Source of the DNA: Bogoriella caseilytica
GTDB lineage: Bacteria; Actinomycetota; Actinomycetes; Actinomycetales; Actinomycetaceae
Direction: 5' to 3'
Assembly: GCF_003752405.1 (NCBI RefSeq)
Contig: NZ_RKHK01000001.1
Span: forward strand, 1,488,001-1,552,000
DNA length: 64,000 bases
The translations under genes were made by a program, and so were the position numbers. The notes under the pieces were generated by a model, which saw only the letters and a program-made list of their open reading frames with translations, was not told where the DNA came from and searched no databases. The stretch's first letter is position 1; each line of letters opens with the position of its first letter. Positions 42,746 through 52,299 of the stretch are shown one piece after another.

Positions 42746-44484
42746 GCCTGCGCCGTGATCCGTTGCTGCGGCTGCTCCCGATGCTGGAGGTCCGCCCGGC
42801 CCGGGTGGCCCGCGCCATCGCCCTGGGCACCCTGGCCCTGGGTTGTGCCGTGGGCCTGGCCGCTGCCTCCGCCTGGCTGATCGCCCGTGCCTCGCAGATG
42901 CCGCCCGTGCTGACCCTGACCGTGGCGGTCGTCTCCGTGCGCGCCTTCGGTATCGGCCGCGGTCTCTTCCGCTACCTGGAGCGACTCGCCTCCCACGACG
43001 TCGCCCTGCTGGGCATGGCGGCCCTGCGGGCCAACGTCTACGAGGGCATCAGCCAGGCCCCGGCCACGCGGGTGGCGGCCCTGCGCCGCGGCGATCTGCT
43101 CGCCCGGGCCGGCGCCGACGTCGACGCCGTGGGCGATGTGGTGGTCAAGGCCCTCATCCCCGCCGGAGTCGCGGTCACGGTGGGCCTGGGATCCGTGGCG
43201 CTGGTGGGCACCCTCTTGCCGGCCGCTGGCCTGGCGCTGTTGCTGTGCCTGCTGATCATCGGCGTGCTCGCGCCGTGGCTGGCCGCCCGGGCCGCCGAGA
43301 GTGTGGAACTGCAGGGTGCGGCCGCACGCTCGGATGTCACCACGCGGGCGCTGACCATCCTGGAGGAGGGACAACAGCTCCGGGTGGCCGGCCGGCTCCA
43401 GGAGGATCTCGCCGCTCTGCGTGAGGCCGATGCCCGGCTGGCCGGCACCGGGGAGGACGGCGCGCGTATTGCCGGTCTCGGTGCGGCCCTGGGCGCCGCC
43501 GCACAGACCCTCGCGGTGCTGGCCTGCCTGGCGCTGGGTATGCGGGCCGTGGGGCCCGGCGGGGCGCTGAGCCCCACCCAGCTCGCCGTCGTCGTGCTGA
43601 CGCCGCTGGCCGTCTTCGAGGTCACCTCCGTGTTGCCTGCCGCAGCCGTGCAGGTGCGCCGCTCGCGTGAGGCGGCCCGCCGTCTGCTGCAGCTACTGCC
43701 CAATCAGAGGCAGGCTCAGCCCGCAGCGGCACCCGCACCGGCCACCCCCGCTCCCGCCGGGCAGCTCTTGCAACTCGGCGCACTGCAGGCCGGCTGGGCA
43801 CCGGGGGCAGTGGTGGTCAGCGGCCTCGACCTCAGTCTGCCCCCCGGCGCCGTGGTGGCGCTCGCCGGCCCGTCGGGATGCGGCAAGACCACCGTCCTCA
43901 TGACCGCCGCCGGCCTCCTTCCGCCACTGGGCGGGCAGGCGCGAGCCACCGATCCGCTCCTCGTGGCCGAGGACGGGCACCTCTTTGCCACCACCGTGCT
44001 GGAGAACCTGCGGGTGGCCGACGGCGCGGTGACCCCCGTCCAGGCTCGCGCAGCCTTGAGCGAGGCCGGTCTCGGCCCCTGGCTCGCCGCCCTGCCCGAC
44101 GGGCTGGACACGGTGCTGGGCACCGGGGGCACCACCGTCTCCGGAGGGGAACGCCGCCGGTTGCTCGTGGCCCGAGCCCTGCTCTCTCCCGCCCGGGTGC
44201 TGTTGGTGGACGAACCCGCCGAGCATCTCGACGCCGCCTCAGCGGATGCCGTGGTGGCCGCCCTGGCCGGGCATGTGCGCCGCACGGGGCGCGCGCTGGT
44301 CTTCGCCACCCATCGACTCAGTGGTGCCGCTGCGGCCGATGAGGTGATCCTCCTCGGCTCTGCGGGCGCGACCGCCGAGGCCGGGCCCACCCGCGTGGTG
44401 GCACGCGGCAGCCACGAGGAGCTGGCTCGGCTCGTGCCGGCCTACGGCGAGGCGCTGCGCCGCGAACGTGACCGGGTGGGTTAG
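42742..44484 (+). CDS. cydC: Thiol reductant ABC exporter subunit CydC
   Basis: 580 residues, same plan as CydD. Walker A GPSGCGKTT, signature VSGGERRRLLVARALL, Walker B VLLVDEPAEHLD. The segment between Walker A and the Q-loop is unusually short, so the ATPase domain is compact. Last gene of the cyd operon; its stop overlaps the stop of the convergent anti-sigma gene (44481-44484). Confidence 0.92.
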   Translation: MSLRRDPLLRLLPMLEVRPARVARAIALGTLALGCAVGLAAASAWLIARASQMPPVLTLTVAVVSVRAFGIGRGLFRYLERLASHDVALLGMAALRANVYEGISQAPATRVAALRRGDLLARAGADVDAVGDVVVKALIPAGVAVTVGLGSVALVGTLLPAAGLALLLCLLIIGVLAPWLAARAAESVELQGAAARSDVTTRALTILEEGQQLRVAGRLQEDLAALREADARLAGTGEDGARIAGLGAALGAAAQTLAVLACLALGMRAVGPGGALSPTQLAVVVLTPLAVFEVTSVLPAAAVQVRRSREAARRLLQLLPNQRQAQPAAAPAPATPAPAGQLLQLGALQAGWAPGAVVVSGLDLSLPPGAVVALAGPSGCGKTTVLMTAAGLLPPLGGQARATDPLLVAEDGHLFATTVLENLRVADGAVTPVQARAALSEAGLGPWLAALPDGLDTVLGTGGTTVSGGERRRLLVARALLSPARVLLVDEPAEHLDAASADAVVAALAGHVRRTGRALVFATHRLSGAAAADEVILLGSAGATAEAGPTRVVARGSHEELARLVPAYGEALRRERDRVG

Positions 44485-45185
44485 CCACCCAGGATCAGGA
44501 TCGGATCGGAGGTGGGCTCGGGCGAGCCGCCCGCCGGTTCGATGGTCATGGCCAAGGCAGCACCGGGGGGCAGGGGATCCAGGCGCGCCTCAAGTCGACC
44601 GTCCACGACGCCGAGCACTCCGGCGGAGCTCGGTCCGCCCTCGTCGATCACCCACAGCTGGTAGGTGCTGTCCTCTCCCAGCTCCGGCACAGCCGAGGCG
44701 GCGAAAAGCACTTCCTCCTGGGAGACGAGGGCCGCGGCCCGGCCGCCCCCTGTGATCTCCGTGCTGAGCAACTCGGCGTCCGGTCGAGCCAGTGCCTCGG
44801 TGAACTCGCGGAGCTCGTCCTCAGCCGTGCCGGCGCGATCGGCCTGCTGGACCGCGATTCCGGTGGGGATCAGCACCGCCACCGCGGCGGCAGCGGTGAG
44901 CCACCATCGCGAACCCCGCCGCCGGGAGATGCCCGGGTTGGCCGACGGCCCGGCGGATCCACGCTGCGGGGCGGTGGCCACCTGGGCCAGAACCTTCTCG
45001 CGCAGCTCCTGCGGTGCGGGCATGGCATCCGCCTGGGCGAGGCGCGCCACCGTCTCCCGCAGGGCCCGTGCCTCGGCGGCGAGCTCCTCGTCCTCAGCGA
45101 TGGCGCGCTCGACCACGCGGCGCTCCACGTCGTCGACGGCGTCCAGCGCCCAGGCGCCGAGAAGTCCCCTGGCCTCGCGGTTCAC
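44481..45185 (-). CDS. rskA: Anti-sigma-K factor RskA-like
   Basis: 234 residues: N-terminal cytoplasmic sigma-binding domain (LLGAWALDAVDDVERRVVERA), a single membrane helix (WWLTAAAAVAVLIPTGIAV, about 100-118) and an extracellular RskA domain ending in GSPEPTSDP. It should hold SigK inactive until cleaved or oxidised. The GTG start overlaps the sigma stop by 4 nt (GTGA). Confidence 0.9.
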   Translation of the reverse strand: MNREARGLLGAWALDAVDDVERRVVERAIAEDEELAAEARALRETVARLAQADAMPAPQELREKVLAQVATAPQRGSAGPSANPGISRRRGSRWWLTAAAAVAVLIPTGIAVQQADRAGTAEDELREFTEALARPDAELLSTEITGGGRAAALVSQEEVLFAASAVPELGEDSTYQLWVIDEGGPSSAGVLGVVDGRLEARLDPLPPGAALAMTIEPAGGSPEPTSDPILILGG

Positions 45186-45751
45186 GGCTCCACCCCCAGG
45201 CACCCGCGCAACTGGAGCAACCCGTCGCGAATGCGCGTCTTCACCGCGGCGAGCGAAGCCGCCACTTGATCGGCGACCTCGCGGTAGGTCAGACCACCGT
45301 AGTAGGCGGCGATCACGGCCTCGCGTTGCAGCGCGGTGAGGGCACCCAGGCAGCTGCGGACCCGGTCCCGCGCCTCGGCGGCCTCCGCTGCTTCGACCAC
45401 CTCGTCAAACGGACGCGACACCAGCGCCGCCGCCCGTGCCTCCCGCTCGCGGCTCGACTGCAGGCTCCGCACCCGATCGACAGCCCGCCGGCGGGCGATC
45501 GTCACGATCCACGAGAGAGCGCTACCCCGGGCCGGGTCGAAGCGGGCCGCATCGCGCCAGATCTCCACCATGACCTCCTGGCTGAGATCGGCGCTCAGGT
45601 CCGGATCGCGGAGCACTCGCAGCGCCGTGCCGTGCACCAGCGCGGAGGCGGCATCGTAGAGCTGCGCAAAGGCCTCCTGGTCGCCGTCGGCGACACGGGG
45701 CAGGAGCTGCCCGATGTGCTCGGCGCGAGCGGCGCGGCTGTCGGAGGTCAC
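45182..45751 (-). CDS. sigK: ECF sigma factor, SigK type
   Basis: 189 residues: region 2 (LYDAASALVHGTALRVL, DLSQEVMVEIWRDAARFD) and region 4 (LTALQREAVIAAYYGGLTYREVADQ). With RskA downstream this matches the SigK/RskA pair, which in mycobacteria responds to redox conditions. The GTG at 45751 is preferred over ATG 45841 because CATAGT lies 6 nt upstream and the protein then has normal SigK length. It starts 86 nt past the stop of the ferritin-like gene. Confidence 0.9.
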   Translation of the reverse strand: MTSDSRAARAEHIGQLLPRVADGDQEAFAQLYDAASALVHGTALRVLRDPDLSADLSQEVMVEIWRDAARFDPARGSALSWIVTIARRRAVDRVRSLQSSREREARAAALVSRPFDEVVEAAEAAEARDRVRSCLGALTALQREAVIAAYYGGLTYREVADQVAASLAAVKTRIRDGLLQLRGCLGVEP

Positions 45752-45837
45752 CAGGACACTATGGACTGCCGGAGCCTCCACCGTGGCCAGGATCGCCCGG
45801 GTGGGCCGCGCCAGTTCGCCGGCGCAGGCAAGCGCCG

Positions 45838-46665
45838 TCATCGGAACCGCTTGCCGAGGATCCGGTTTCGCTCCCGGGTGAGCGTCCGGACCCCCGGCGC
45901 ACCGATCAGCGTGCCGAACTGCACCTCCGCGGCGGCCGCGGCCACGTGGAAGGACCGTTCCTCCAGCAGGTGCCCCACGGCCACGTGCGCGGGCAGGGTG
46001 CCGGCGTACCGGGTGCCCGGCCACCGCCACTGGCTGAGAGCACGGCGGGTATAGCGCCGGGCGCGGGCCACGCCGCGGCATTCCTCGCTGTGCGCGCCGA
46101 CGCCGGAGGTGGTCAAGGCCGCGGCCACCTCGGTGGTGAAGAACTCCCGATGGCGCGCCTTCACCGCGCAGACACCCACCGATAGTTCCGCCAGGCCGGG
46201 CTCGGTGGCACCCAGGCTCTCGTGGAGCAGGGCGGTGGCGGTGGTGTCCAGCCAGCTGTGCGCCAGGGCCGCGGCCGCGAGGTCGGCACCGAGCACATTG
46301 CTGCGGAAGGCTCCCACCGGGGCTGCACCGCGTTCGTCCCACACGCGGCGCAGCCGGCCGGCGCCGGTGGGCGTGGGAGCGCGCGGCGGCAGGTCGTGCG
46401 CCACCAGGATGTCGCGCAGCCGCTCACTGAGCTGGTGCTGCTCGAAGGACCAGGTGATCAAGAAGGCGGTGAGGCGAGAGTCGGAATGCGCCGGGGTGAC
46501 CAACAGTTCGCGCAGGCGGTCCAGCGCGGTGCGCTCAATGGACCAGAGGTAACTCAGTGCACGCAGGGTGGATTGAGGCAGGGCGATGGGAAGATCGCCA
46601 CTGCTGCGGCGCAGATCGTGCGGATGGCGGGTGAAGTGAGCGACGTCGAAGCCGGTGGAGGTCAC
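45838..46665 (-). CDS. Ferritin-like paralogue with degraded diiron site
   Basis: 275 residues, homologous to the adjacent upstream gene (SIERTALDRLRELLVTP against DIEFHTVCYLRDMLVTP). Of the six likely metal ligands of that protein, only the first Glu (Glu44) and the last His (His172) are kept. The others are replaced by Gln76, Leu79, Asp140 and Lys169. It probably cannot bind a normal diiron centre and may be a structural partner. The start overlaps the upstream stop by 4 nt, so the two are made together. Confidence 0.7.
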   Translation of the reverse strand: MTSTGFDVAHFTRHPHDLRRSSGDLPIALPQSTLRALSYLWSIERTALDRLRELLVTPAHSDSRLTAFLITWSFEQHQLSERLRDILVAHDLPPRAPTPTGAGRLRRVWDERGAAPVGAFRSNVLGADLAAAALAHSWLDTTATALLHESLGATEPGLAELSVGVCAVKARHREFFTTEVAAALTTSGVGAHSEECRGVARARRYTRRALSQWRWPGTRYAGTLPAHVAVGHLLEERSFHVAAAAAEVQFGTLIGAPGVRTLTRERNRILGKRFR

Positions 46666-47456
46666 GCCGCTACCTCCCGGGCATCCAGGGCATCAGCCAC
46701 CAGCCGCAGCCCGGCCAAGCCCGGGAGCTTGCTGAGGTGCCGGTCGATGGCGTCGATCTCCTTGCGGCCTTCCGGCCCGGAGAAGAGGTGGGAGAGCACG
46801 AACTGCACATCCTCCTCACTGGAGACCCCCGATCCCACCGGCTGCCACGCGGTGCGCAGGGCCAGGCGCACCAGCCGCTGCGCCTTGGGGTTGTCCGCCA
46901 AGCGGGCACGTGCCTGGGTGGCGTAGAACGCGATGTGCTTGGTCTCCTGCGCGGCGATGCGCCGCACCAGGGTGGTCAGCACCGGGTGGTCCGAGAGCGT
47001 GGCCAGACGGCGGTATCCCGCGGCGGTCGACCACTCGTTCAGCGCCCCCCACGTCATGTGCACGGCGATGAAGTCCTTGCCCATGACGTTCGAGAGCACG
47101 GACTGGCGCACCGGCGAGAGGCGATCGCGCCAGCCGAGCTTGATGCGGCGCGCCTTGACCTGATCGAAACCGATGGCGATGCCGTGGCGGGCGAGCACCT
47201 CGGCGAGCGCCTCGCCGTGCCAGAACTCCTCGCGGTTCCAGATCGTCATGAAGGTGCTGACCTCGCCGTCCTTGCGCGAGGGCGTCACCAGCATGTCGCG
47301 CAGGTAGCAGACCGTGTGGAACTCGATATCGCACATGTAGTGCAGCGTGCGCAGGATGTCGGGCGGCAGCGGATCGGTGGCGAAGGAGTCGAAATCGAGA
47401 TCCTCGTAGCGCAATGCCTCAGATTCCTCGGCATAGCGGTTGATGTCGAAGGCCAT
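46662..47456 (-). CDS. Ferritin-like diiron protein (oxygenase/desaturase-like)
   Basis: 264 residues, helical. Two E-x-x-H motifs (Glu77-His80 in EEFWH; Glu171-His174 in ETKH) plus Glu45 and Glu141 give a six-ligand diiron pattern as in acyl-ACP desaturases, R2-like oxidases and AurF-type oxygenases. The reaction is not clear. AAGGAAG precedes the ATG. Translationally coupled to a paralogue that lacks most ligands. The carotenoid operon is close by but on the other strand. Confidence 0.75.
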   Translation of the reverse strand: MAFDINRYAEESEALRYEDLDFDSFATDPLPPDILRTLHYMCDIEFHTVCYLRDMLVTPSRKDGEVSTFMTIWNREEFWHGEALAEVLARHGIAIGFDQVKARRIKLGWRDRLSPVRQSVLSNVMGKDFIAVHMTWGALNEWSTAAGYRRLATLSDHPVLTTLVRRIAAQETKHIAFYATQARARLADNPKAQRLVRLALRTAWQPVGSGVSSEEDVQFVLSHLFSGPEGRKEIDAIDRHLSKLPGLAGLRLVADALDAREVAA

Positions 47457-47590
47457 GGCACTTCCTTCCCAGTCACGAACGTTCCCCCGCGCGGCGGCGG
47501 GAAGAACGTGGTCCTCTAGCAGTCAGCGTGAGGAGTTCGGAGCTGGAGGCAAGAAGGATGGGTCGGATCTTGTGCGCAGGTGCACCCCGA

Positions 47591-48169
47591 TCACAGCTGG
47601 GGTCGGTCTGCCTCGACAGCCGTATCGATGGCGTCCGCCGCACTGAGGGCGTCGAGGAAACCGATCACGGTCTCACGTTCCTGCGCGGTCAGAGCGGCGG
47701 CCACCGCGAAGCGCCGGGCATGGCGCCGCCCGATCGTCTCGCGCGCCGCGGTGCGGGTCTCGGGCGAGACGACGATCGCCAGCGCCCGCCGGTCCACCGG
47801 GTGCGGTCGCCGTTCGATGTGGCCCCCGGCGGCCAGGCGGTCGAGCAGCTTGGTGGTCGAGGCCGAGGAGATCCCCAGGTGGTGCGCGATGTCGCTCGCG
47901 GTCACCACCTGCTTCCGGTTCTGCTCCACGATCAGATATCGCAGGGCGCGCATATCCGTCTCGCCCAAACGCATGTACCGGCGCGACGCCTCACTGGAGC
48001 GCTGCTCGCTCTCGCGCCAGCGCCGCATCGCGGCCATCACGGCCATTGCGTGCTCGATCTCGTCATCCGGCAGCCCGCCCCAGCCGACGTACTCATCCTC
48101 GGAATCCAGCAGGCGTGGGTCCAGAAAGGCGCGGTGCGCATCGCGTGCGGCAGCGGTTCGGGCGGACAC
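47591..48169 (-). CDS. MarR-family regulator, probably of the carotenoid operon
   Basis: 192 residues: MarR winged helix (ITASDIAHHLG-like segment TASDIAHHLGISSASTTKLLDRL and wing RRPHPVDRRALAI). N- and C-terminal helices give the dimer interface. It is divergent from idi-crtEBI. In Corynebacterium glutamicum the divergent MarR protein CrtR represses the crt operon and is released by geranylgeranyl-PP; the same arrangement suggests the same role. TACTAT lies 4 nt before the ATG, so the leader is absent or very short. Confidence 0.88.
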   Translation of the reverse strand: MSARTAAARDAHRAFLDPRLLDSEDEYVGWGGLPDDEIEHAMAVMAAMRRWRESEQRSSEASRRYMRLGETDMRALRYLIVEQNRKQVVTASDIAHHLGISSASTTKLLDRLAAGGHIERRPHPVDRRALAIVVSPETRTAARETIGRRHARRFAVAAALTAQERETVIGFLDALSAADAIDTAVEADRPQL

Positions 48170-48204
48170 ATGCCGATAGTAGCCTCATCATGTAGCTTGC
48201 CGAA

Positions 48205-48219
48205 CTAGACAATTGATCT
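48205..48219. promoter_or_regulatory. Candidate MarR operator in the divergent marR-idi gap
   Basis: The AT-rich centre of the gap holds TAGACAATTGATCTG, a near-palindrome (AGA-CAATTG-a-TCT) with one extra base. It lies between the two start codons, where a repressor would block both promoters. Confidence 0.35.
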
Positions 48220-48246
48220 GCCCGACCCCGGCCGAGGAGGCCATGA

Positions 48247-48816
48247 ATGTCCGTTTCCGCCGAACAGGTCGTCCTCCTGGACGATGCGGGCGTCAGGATC
48301 GGCACTGCTGCGAAGTCGACCGTGCACGACGAGGCCACGCCCCTGCACTTGGCCTTCTCCTGTCACGTGCTCGGGCCGGATGGCCGTGTGCTGGTGAGTC
48401 GCCGCGCCCTGGGTAAGCGGGCCTGGCCGGGGGTGTGGACCAACGCGTTCTGCGGCCACCCAGGGCCCGAGGAAGACACCGCGGCCGCGATCCACCGACG
48501 GGCAGAGTTCGAGCTGGGACTCACCGTCCAGGGCGTCACCCCGGCACTGCCGGACTTCCGCTACCGCGCGGTCGACGCCTCCGGGATCGTGGAGAACGAG
48601 ATCTGCCCGGTCTTCCTCGCCCACACCAGCGCTGAACCGGACCCCCACCCCGAGGAGGTCATGGAGATCGCGTGGGTCGAGCCGGCCGACCTCGCCGGAG
48701 CCATCGCGCGCACCCCGTGGGCCTTCAGCCCGTGGCTGGTGCTCCAGGCGGCGCAACTCCCCCTCCTGGCCGCGCCCGGTGCTGGTCGCCGGGGCCCCAC
48801 AGCGGAGGAGCAGTGA
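48247..48816 (+). CDS. idi: Isopentenyl-diphosphate delta-isomerase, type I
   Basis: 189 residues of the Nudix fold. Landmarks are the catalytic Cys in TNAFCGHP, the Nudix-like helix (AAAIHRRAEFELGL) and ENEICPVF with the metal-binding Glu pair. It converts IPP to DMAPP and so feeds CrtE. GAGGAGG is 7 nt upstream of the ATG. First gene of the carotenoid operon; its stop overlaps crtE by 4 nt. Confidence 0.93.
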   Translation: MSVSAEQVVLLDDAGVRIGTAAKSTVHDEATPLHLAFSCHVLGPDGRVLVSRRALGKRAWPGVWTNAFCGHPGPEEDTAAAIHRRAEFELGLTVQGVTPALPDFRYRAVDASGIVENEICPVFLAHTSAEPDPHPEEVMEIAWVEPADLAGAIARTPWAFSPWLVLQAAQLPLLAAPGAGRRGPTAEEQ

Positions 48817-49856
48817 CGGCGGCCGTGGTCACGGAAGCTGTGGAGCAGCGCCTCGAGCAGTTCTTCGCCGAGCGGATCGACCGCGCGAGGCAGATCGGGC
48901 CGCTCTACGCCGAGCTCTGGGAGGGACTGCGCCGCTCGAACGAGGGCGGAAAGCGCGTACGGCCCCACCTGGTCCTGGCCGCCCACCGCGCTTACGGCGG
49001 TGAGGAGGACAGTGCGGCCATCACGCTTGCTGCGGCCTTCGAACTCCTCCATCACGCGCTGCTGCTGCATGACGACGTCATCGATGGCGATCTGATCCGG
49101 CGCGGCCGGCCCAACCTCGCCGGCACCCAGCAGGCCGCTGCCGAAGCCGCCGGCCTGCCGCCGGCACGCGCCCAACTCTGGGGAGAGTCCTCGGCGATCC
49201 TTGCCGGCGACCTCATGCTCAGCTCCGCCCACACCCTGGTGGCCGGCGTGCCGGCGCAGGCCCGCGCCGAGGTGCTGGAGATCTTCGATGAGACCGTCTA
49301 TCTCGCTGCGGCCGGTGAGCAGGCCGACGTCGCACTCAGCGTGGGAATGCTCGACGCCGACCCCGAGGGCCTGATGAGCGTGATGGCGAACAAGACCGCC
49401 TCCTACTCCTTCGCTGCGCCACTGCGTGCCGGTGCGGCATTGGCCGGCGCCGGCCAGCAGATCACGCAGGATCTGGAGGCCATCGGTCACCAGATGGGCA
49501 TCCTCTTCCAGTTGCGCGATGACATGCTCGGCGTGTTCGGCCAGGAGCAGCTCACCGGCAAGAGCGCGCTCGGCGATCTGCGCGAGGGCAAGCGCACGGT
49601 GCTGATCTCGCGTGCCGAGCAGCTGCCCGCCTGGCAGCTCGTGCGCCACTTGTTCGGCAAACCCGACCTCACCGACGCTGAGGCTGAGCGGCTCCGCAGC
49701 GCCCTGATGGACACCGGTGCGTACGAGGCCGTGGAGAGCATGATTGCCGAAGGCCGCGCCGAGCTGTTGGTGCGCATCGGTGAGTCGGGCGCACCGCGCT
49801 CGCTGCAAGAAGAACTGGCCCGCCTCACTTGGCGCTGCACGGATCGGGACGCATGA
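48813..49856 (+). CDS. crtE: Geranylgeranyl diphosphate synthase
   Basis: 347 residues, trans-prenyltransferase. First Asp-rich motif HDDVIDGD (residues 87-91 form DDxxD), second RDDMLGVFG. It joins IPP units to make the C20 precursor GGPP. GTG start overlapping the idi stop. It could make shorter chains; chain length is not read with certainty from sequence. Confidence 0.93.
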   Translation: MTAAVVTEAVEQRLEQFFAERIDRARQIGPLYAELWEGLRRSNEGGKRVRPHLVLAAHRAYGGEEDSAAITLAAAFELLHHALLLHDDVIDGDLIRRGRPNLAGTQQAAAEAAGLPPARAQLWGESSAILAGDLMLSSAHTLVAGVPAQARAEVLEIFDETVYLAAAGEQADVALSVGMLDADPEGLMSVMANKTASYSFAAPLRAGAALAGAGQQITQDLEAIGHQMGILFQLRDDMLGVFGQEQLTGKSALGDLREGKRTVLISRAEQLPAWQLVRHLFGKPDLTDAEAERLRSALMDTGAYEAVESMIAEGRAELLVRIGESGAPRSLQEELARLTWRCTDRDA

Positions 49857-50740
49857 ACGAATCGACCGGCCTCGAGCTGTATGCACGGACCTCGCACCAG
49901 GCCGCCGCCGTGGTCCTGCAGGCCTACTCCACCTCCTTCGGGCTCGCTTCGCGTCTGCTGCCCCCCGCAACCCGTGGGCAGATCAGCGACATCTATGCAC
50001 TGGTGCGCATCGCCGACGAAGTGGTCGACGGGCCCGGCGCGGAGGCCGGCCTGACCGGCGCGCAGCAGCGCAGCGCCCTCGACGCCCTCGAGGCGGAGAC
50101 GCTCGCAGCGATGGACCGGTGCTACAGCACCAACATCGTGGTGCACGCCTTTGCGGAGACCGCGCGGACCTGCGGGATCGGCCCCGAACTGGTGGTGCCC
50201 TTCTTCGCCTCGATGCGCCGCGACCTCGACCCCATCGTGGACCTCAGCGAGGAGGAGTACCGCCGCTACATCCACGGCTCGGCCGAGGTGGTGGGGGAGA
50301 TGTGCCTGCAGGCGTACCTCGTGGGCCACGACCGGGAGCCGGATGTGCGTGAGGTCCTGCACGCCGGTGCGCGGCACCTGGGTGCGGCCTTCCAGAAGAT
50401 CAACTTCCTGCGCGACCTCGGCGATGATCATGGCCGGCTGGGCCGGAGCTACTTTCCCGGCGTCGAGCCCGGGCAGCTGGAGGAGGCAGATAAGCACGCG
50501 ATCCTGGCGGATATCCGCGCGGATCTGGTCGAGGTCTGGGCCTCCATGCCCCACCTGCCACGGGGACCACGGCGCGCCACCGCCGCTGCCGCAGGCCTGT
50601 TCACCGAGCTCGCGGCACGTATCCATCACACTCCGGCTCGTGATCTGCTGGAGCATCGCGTCTCGGTGCCCGCCCCGGTCAAGCTCCGGGTGGTGGCGGC
50701 GGCCGTGCGCCGGGCCAACGCTCTGGGAAGGGACACATGA
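49853..50740 (+). CDS. crtB: Phytoene synthase
   Basis: 295 residues, squalene/phytoene synthase family. Substrate-binding aspartates are in YALVRIADEVVD (first motif) and NFLRDLGDDHGRLGRSYFP (second). It condenses two GGPP molecules to phytoene. The ATG overlaps the crtE stop by 4 nt; the stop overlaps crtI. Confidence 0.94.
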   Translation: MNESTGLELYARTSHQAAAVVLQAYSTSFGLASRLLPPATRGQISDIYALVRIADEVVDGPGAEAGLTGAQQRSALDALEAETLAAMDRCYSTNIVVHAFAETARTCGIGPELVVPFFASMRRDLDPIVDLSEEEYRRYIHGSAEVVGEMCLQAYLVGHDREPDVREVLHAGARHLGAAFQKINFLRDLGDDHGRLGRSYFPGVEPGQLEEADKHAILADIRADLVEVWASMPHLPRGPRRATAAAAGLFTELAARIHHTPARDLLEHRVSVPAPVKLRVVAAAVRRANALGRDT

Positions 50741-52299
50741 GCCGATCACTGCGCTCCGCCGGCTCTCGGGTGGCGGTCATCGGCGGTGGTATCGCCGGGC
50801 TGGCGACGGCCGCGCTCCTGGCCCGCGAGGGCCGCGACGTCACCCTGCTGGAGGCGCGCCCCGACCTCGGGGGGCGAGCCGGGCGCTGGGAACAGGATGG
50901 ATTCTCCTTCGACACCGGCCCGTCCTGGTATCTCATGCCGGAGGTCTTCGATCACTTCTTCCGGCTCCTGGGTACCAGCTCCGCCGAACAGCTGAATCTG
51001 GTGCGCCTGGACCCGAGCTACCGGGTGTTCTTCGAGGGTGACGCCCGCGCCTTCGACCTGCCGGCCGAGGGTGCCCGCGACGCTCTCAAGGCTCTCGACC
51101 CAGGTTCGGCGCGGGCAATCGATGCCTACCTGGACTCCGCCGACACCACCTACGCGATGGCCGTGCAGCGCTTCCTGTACGGGAACTTCACCTCGCTGCG
51201 TCCCTTCCTGAACGCCAGCACGCTGCGTTCCGCCCCGCGTCTGGCTCGTCTGCTCCTGCAGCCGATGCACCGGTTCATCGCGCAGCACACCTCCGATCCG
51301 CGCTTGCAGCAGATCCTCGGCTATCCGGCGGTCTTCCTCGGCACCTCGCCTTACGTGGCGCCGAGCATGTACCACCTGATGAGCCACCTGGACGTCGACG
51401 ACGGCGTGTACTACCCGCGTGGGGGCTTCGGCTCACTCATCGATGCCGTGGCGCGGCTCGCTGAGCAGCACGGCGCCCGTCTGCTCACCGGCAGCGCGGT
51501 CACCAGCATCGACGTGGCGGGCGGACAAGCCCGCGCCGTCTCCTACACCGGCCCGGACGGCGCACCCCGGACGCTCGAAACCGACCTAGTGGTCTCCTCG
51601 GCGGACCTCGCGGTGACCGAGCAGCAGTTGCTCGACCCCGAGCACCGCAGCCGCAGCGCCCGCTGGTGGAAGCGCCGCGATCCCGGGCCGGGGGCCGTCC
51701 TGGCCATGCTCGGGGTGCGCGGGGAACTGCCGGAGCTCGCGCACCACAGCCTGCTGTTCGTGCGGGACTGGAAACAGGGCTTCGACGCCATCGCCGGCCA
51801 GCAGCCCACCATGCCTGATCCCGCGTCGATCTACGTCTCCCGCACCAGCGCCACTGACGACGTCGCCCCCGAGGGTGACGAGAGCCTGTTCATCCTGGTG
51901 CCGGCGCCCGCCAACCCCGCCATCGGTTCCGGCGGGCTCGACGGCGCCGGTGACCCCGGCGTCGAAGCCATCGCGGATCGCGCCATCGCGCAGATCTCCG
52001 CGTGGGCCGGCATTCCGGACCTGGCCGAGCGGGTGGTGGTGCGGCGCACCGTGGGGCCGGCCGACTTCGAACGGGACTTCGGCGCCTGGCGCGGCGGCGC
52101 AATCGGGCCGGCACATACGCTGCGGCAGAGCGCCTTCTTCCGTGGTTCCACGCAATCGTCGAAGGTGGCGAACCTGCTCTATGCCGGAGCCACCACGGTG
52201 CCCGGCGTCGGTCTGCCGATGTGCTTGATCAGCGCCGAGCTGGTGCTCAAGCGCCTGCGCGGCGATTCCTCCGCCGCCCCGCTGGAGGCGCCGCTGTGA
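50737..52299 (+). CDS. crtI: Phytoene desaturase
   Basis: 520 residues. N-terminal FAD-binding Rossmann motif VAVIGGGIAGLATAALLARE and a C-terminal bacterial-type phytoene desaturase signature NLLYAGATTVPGVGLPMCL. It introduces four double bonds to give red lycopene. Within the overlapping crt operon (4-nt overlaps at both ends). Confidence 0.95.
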   Translation: MSRSLRSAGSRVAVIGGGIAGLATAALLAREGRDVTLLEARPDLGGRAGRWEQDGFSFDTGPSWYLMPEVFDHFFRLLGTSSAEQLNLVRLDPSYRVFFEGDARAFDLPAEGARDALKALDPGSARAIDAYLDSADTTYAMAVQRFLYGNFTSLRPFLNASTLRSAPRLARLLLQPMHRFIAQHTSDPRLQQILGYPAVFLGTSPYVAPSMYHLMSHLDVDDGVYYPRGGFGSLIDAVARLAEQHGARLLTGSAVTSIDVAGGQARAVSYTGPDGAPRTLETDLVVSSADLAVTEQQLLDPEHRSRSARWWKRRDPGPGAVLAMLGVRGELPELAHHSLLFVRDWKQGFDAIAGQQPTMPDPASIYVSRTSATDDVAPEGDESLFILVPAPANPAIGSGGLDGAGDPGVEAIADRAIAQISAWAGIPDLAERVVVRRTVGPADFERDFGAWRGGAIGPAHTLRQSAFFRGSTQSSKVANLLYAGATTVPGVGLPMCLISAELVLKRLRGDSSAAPLEAPL

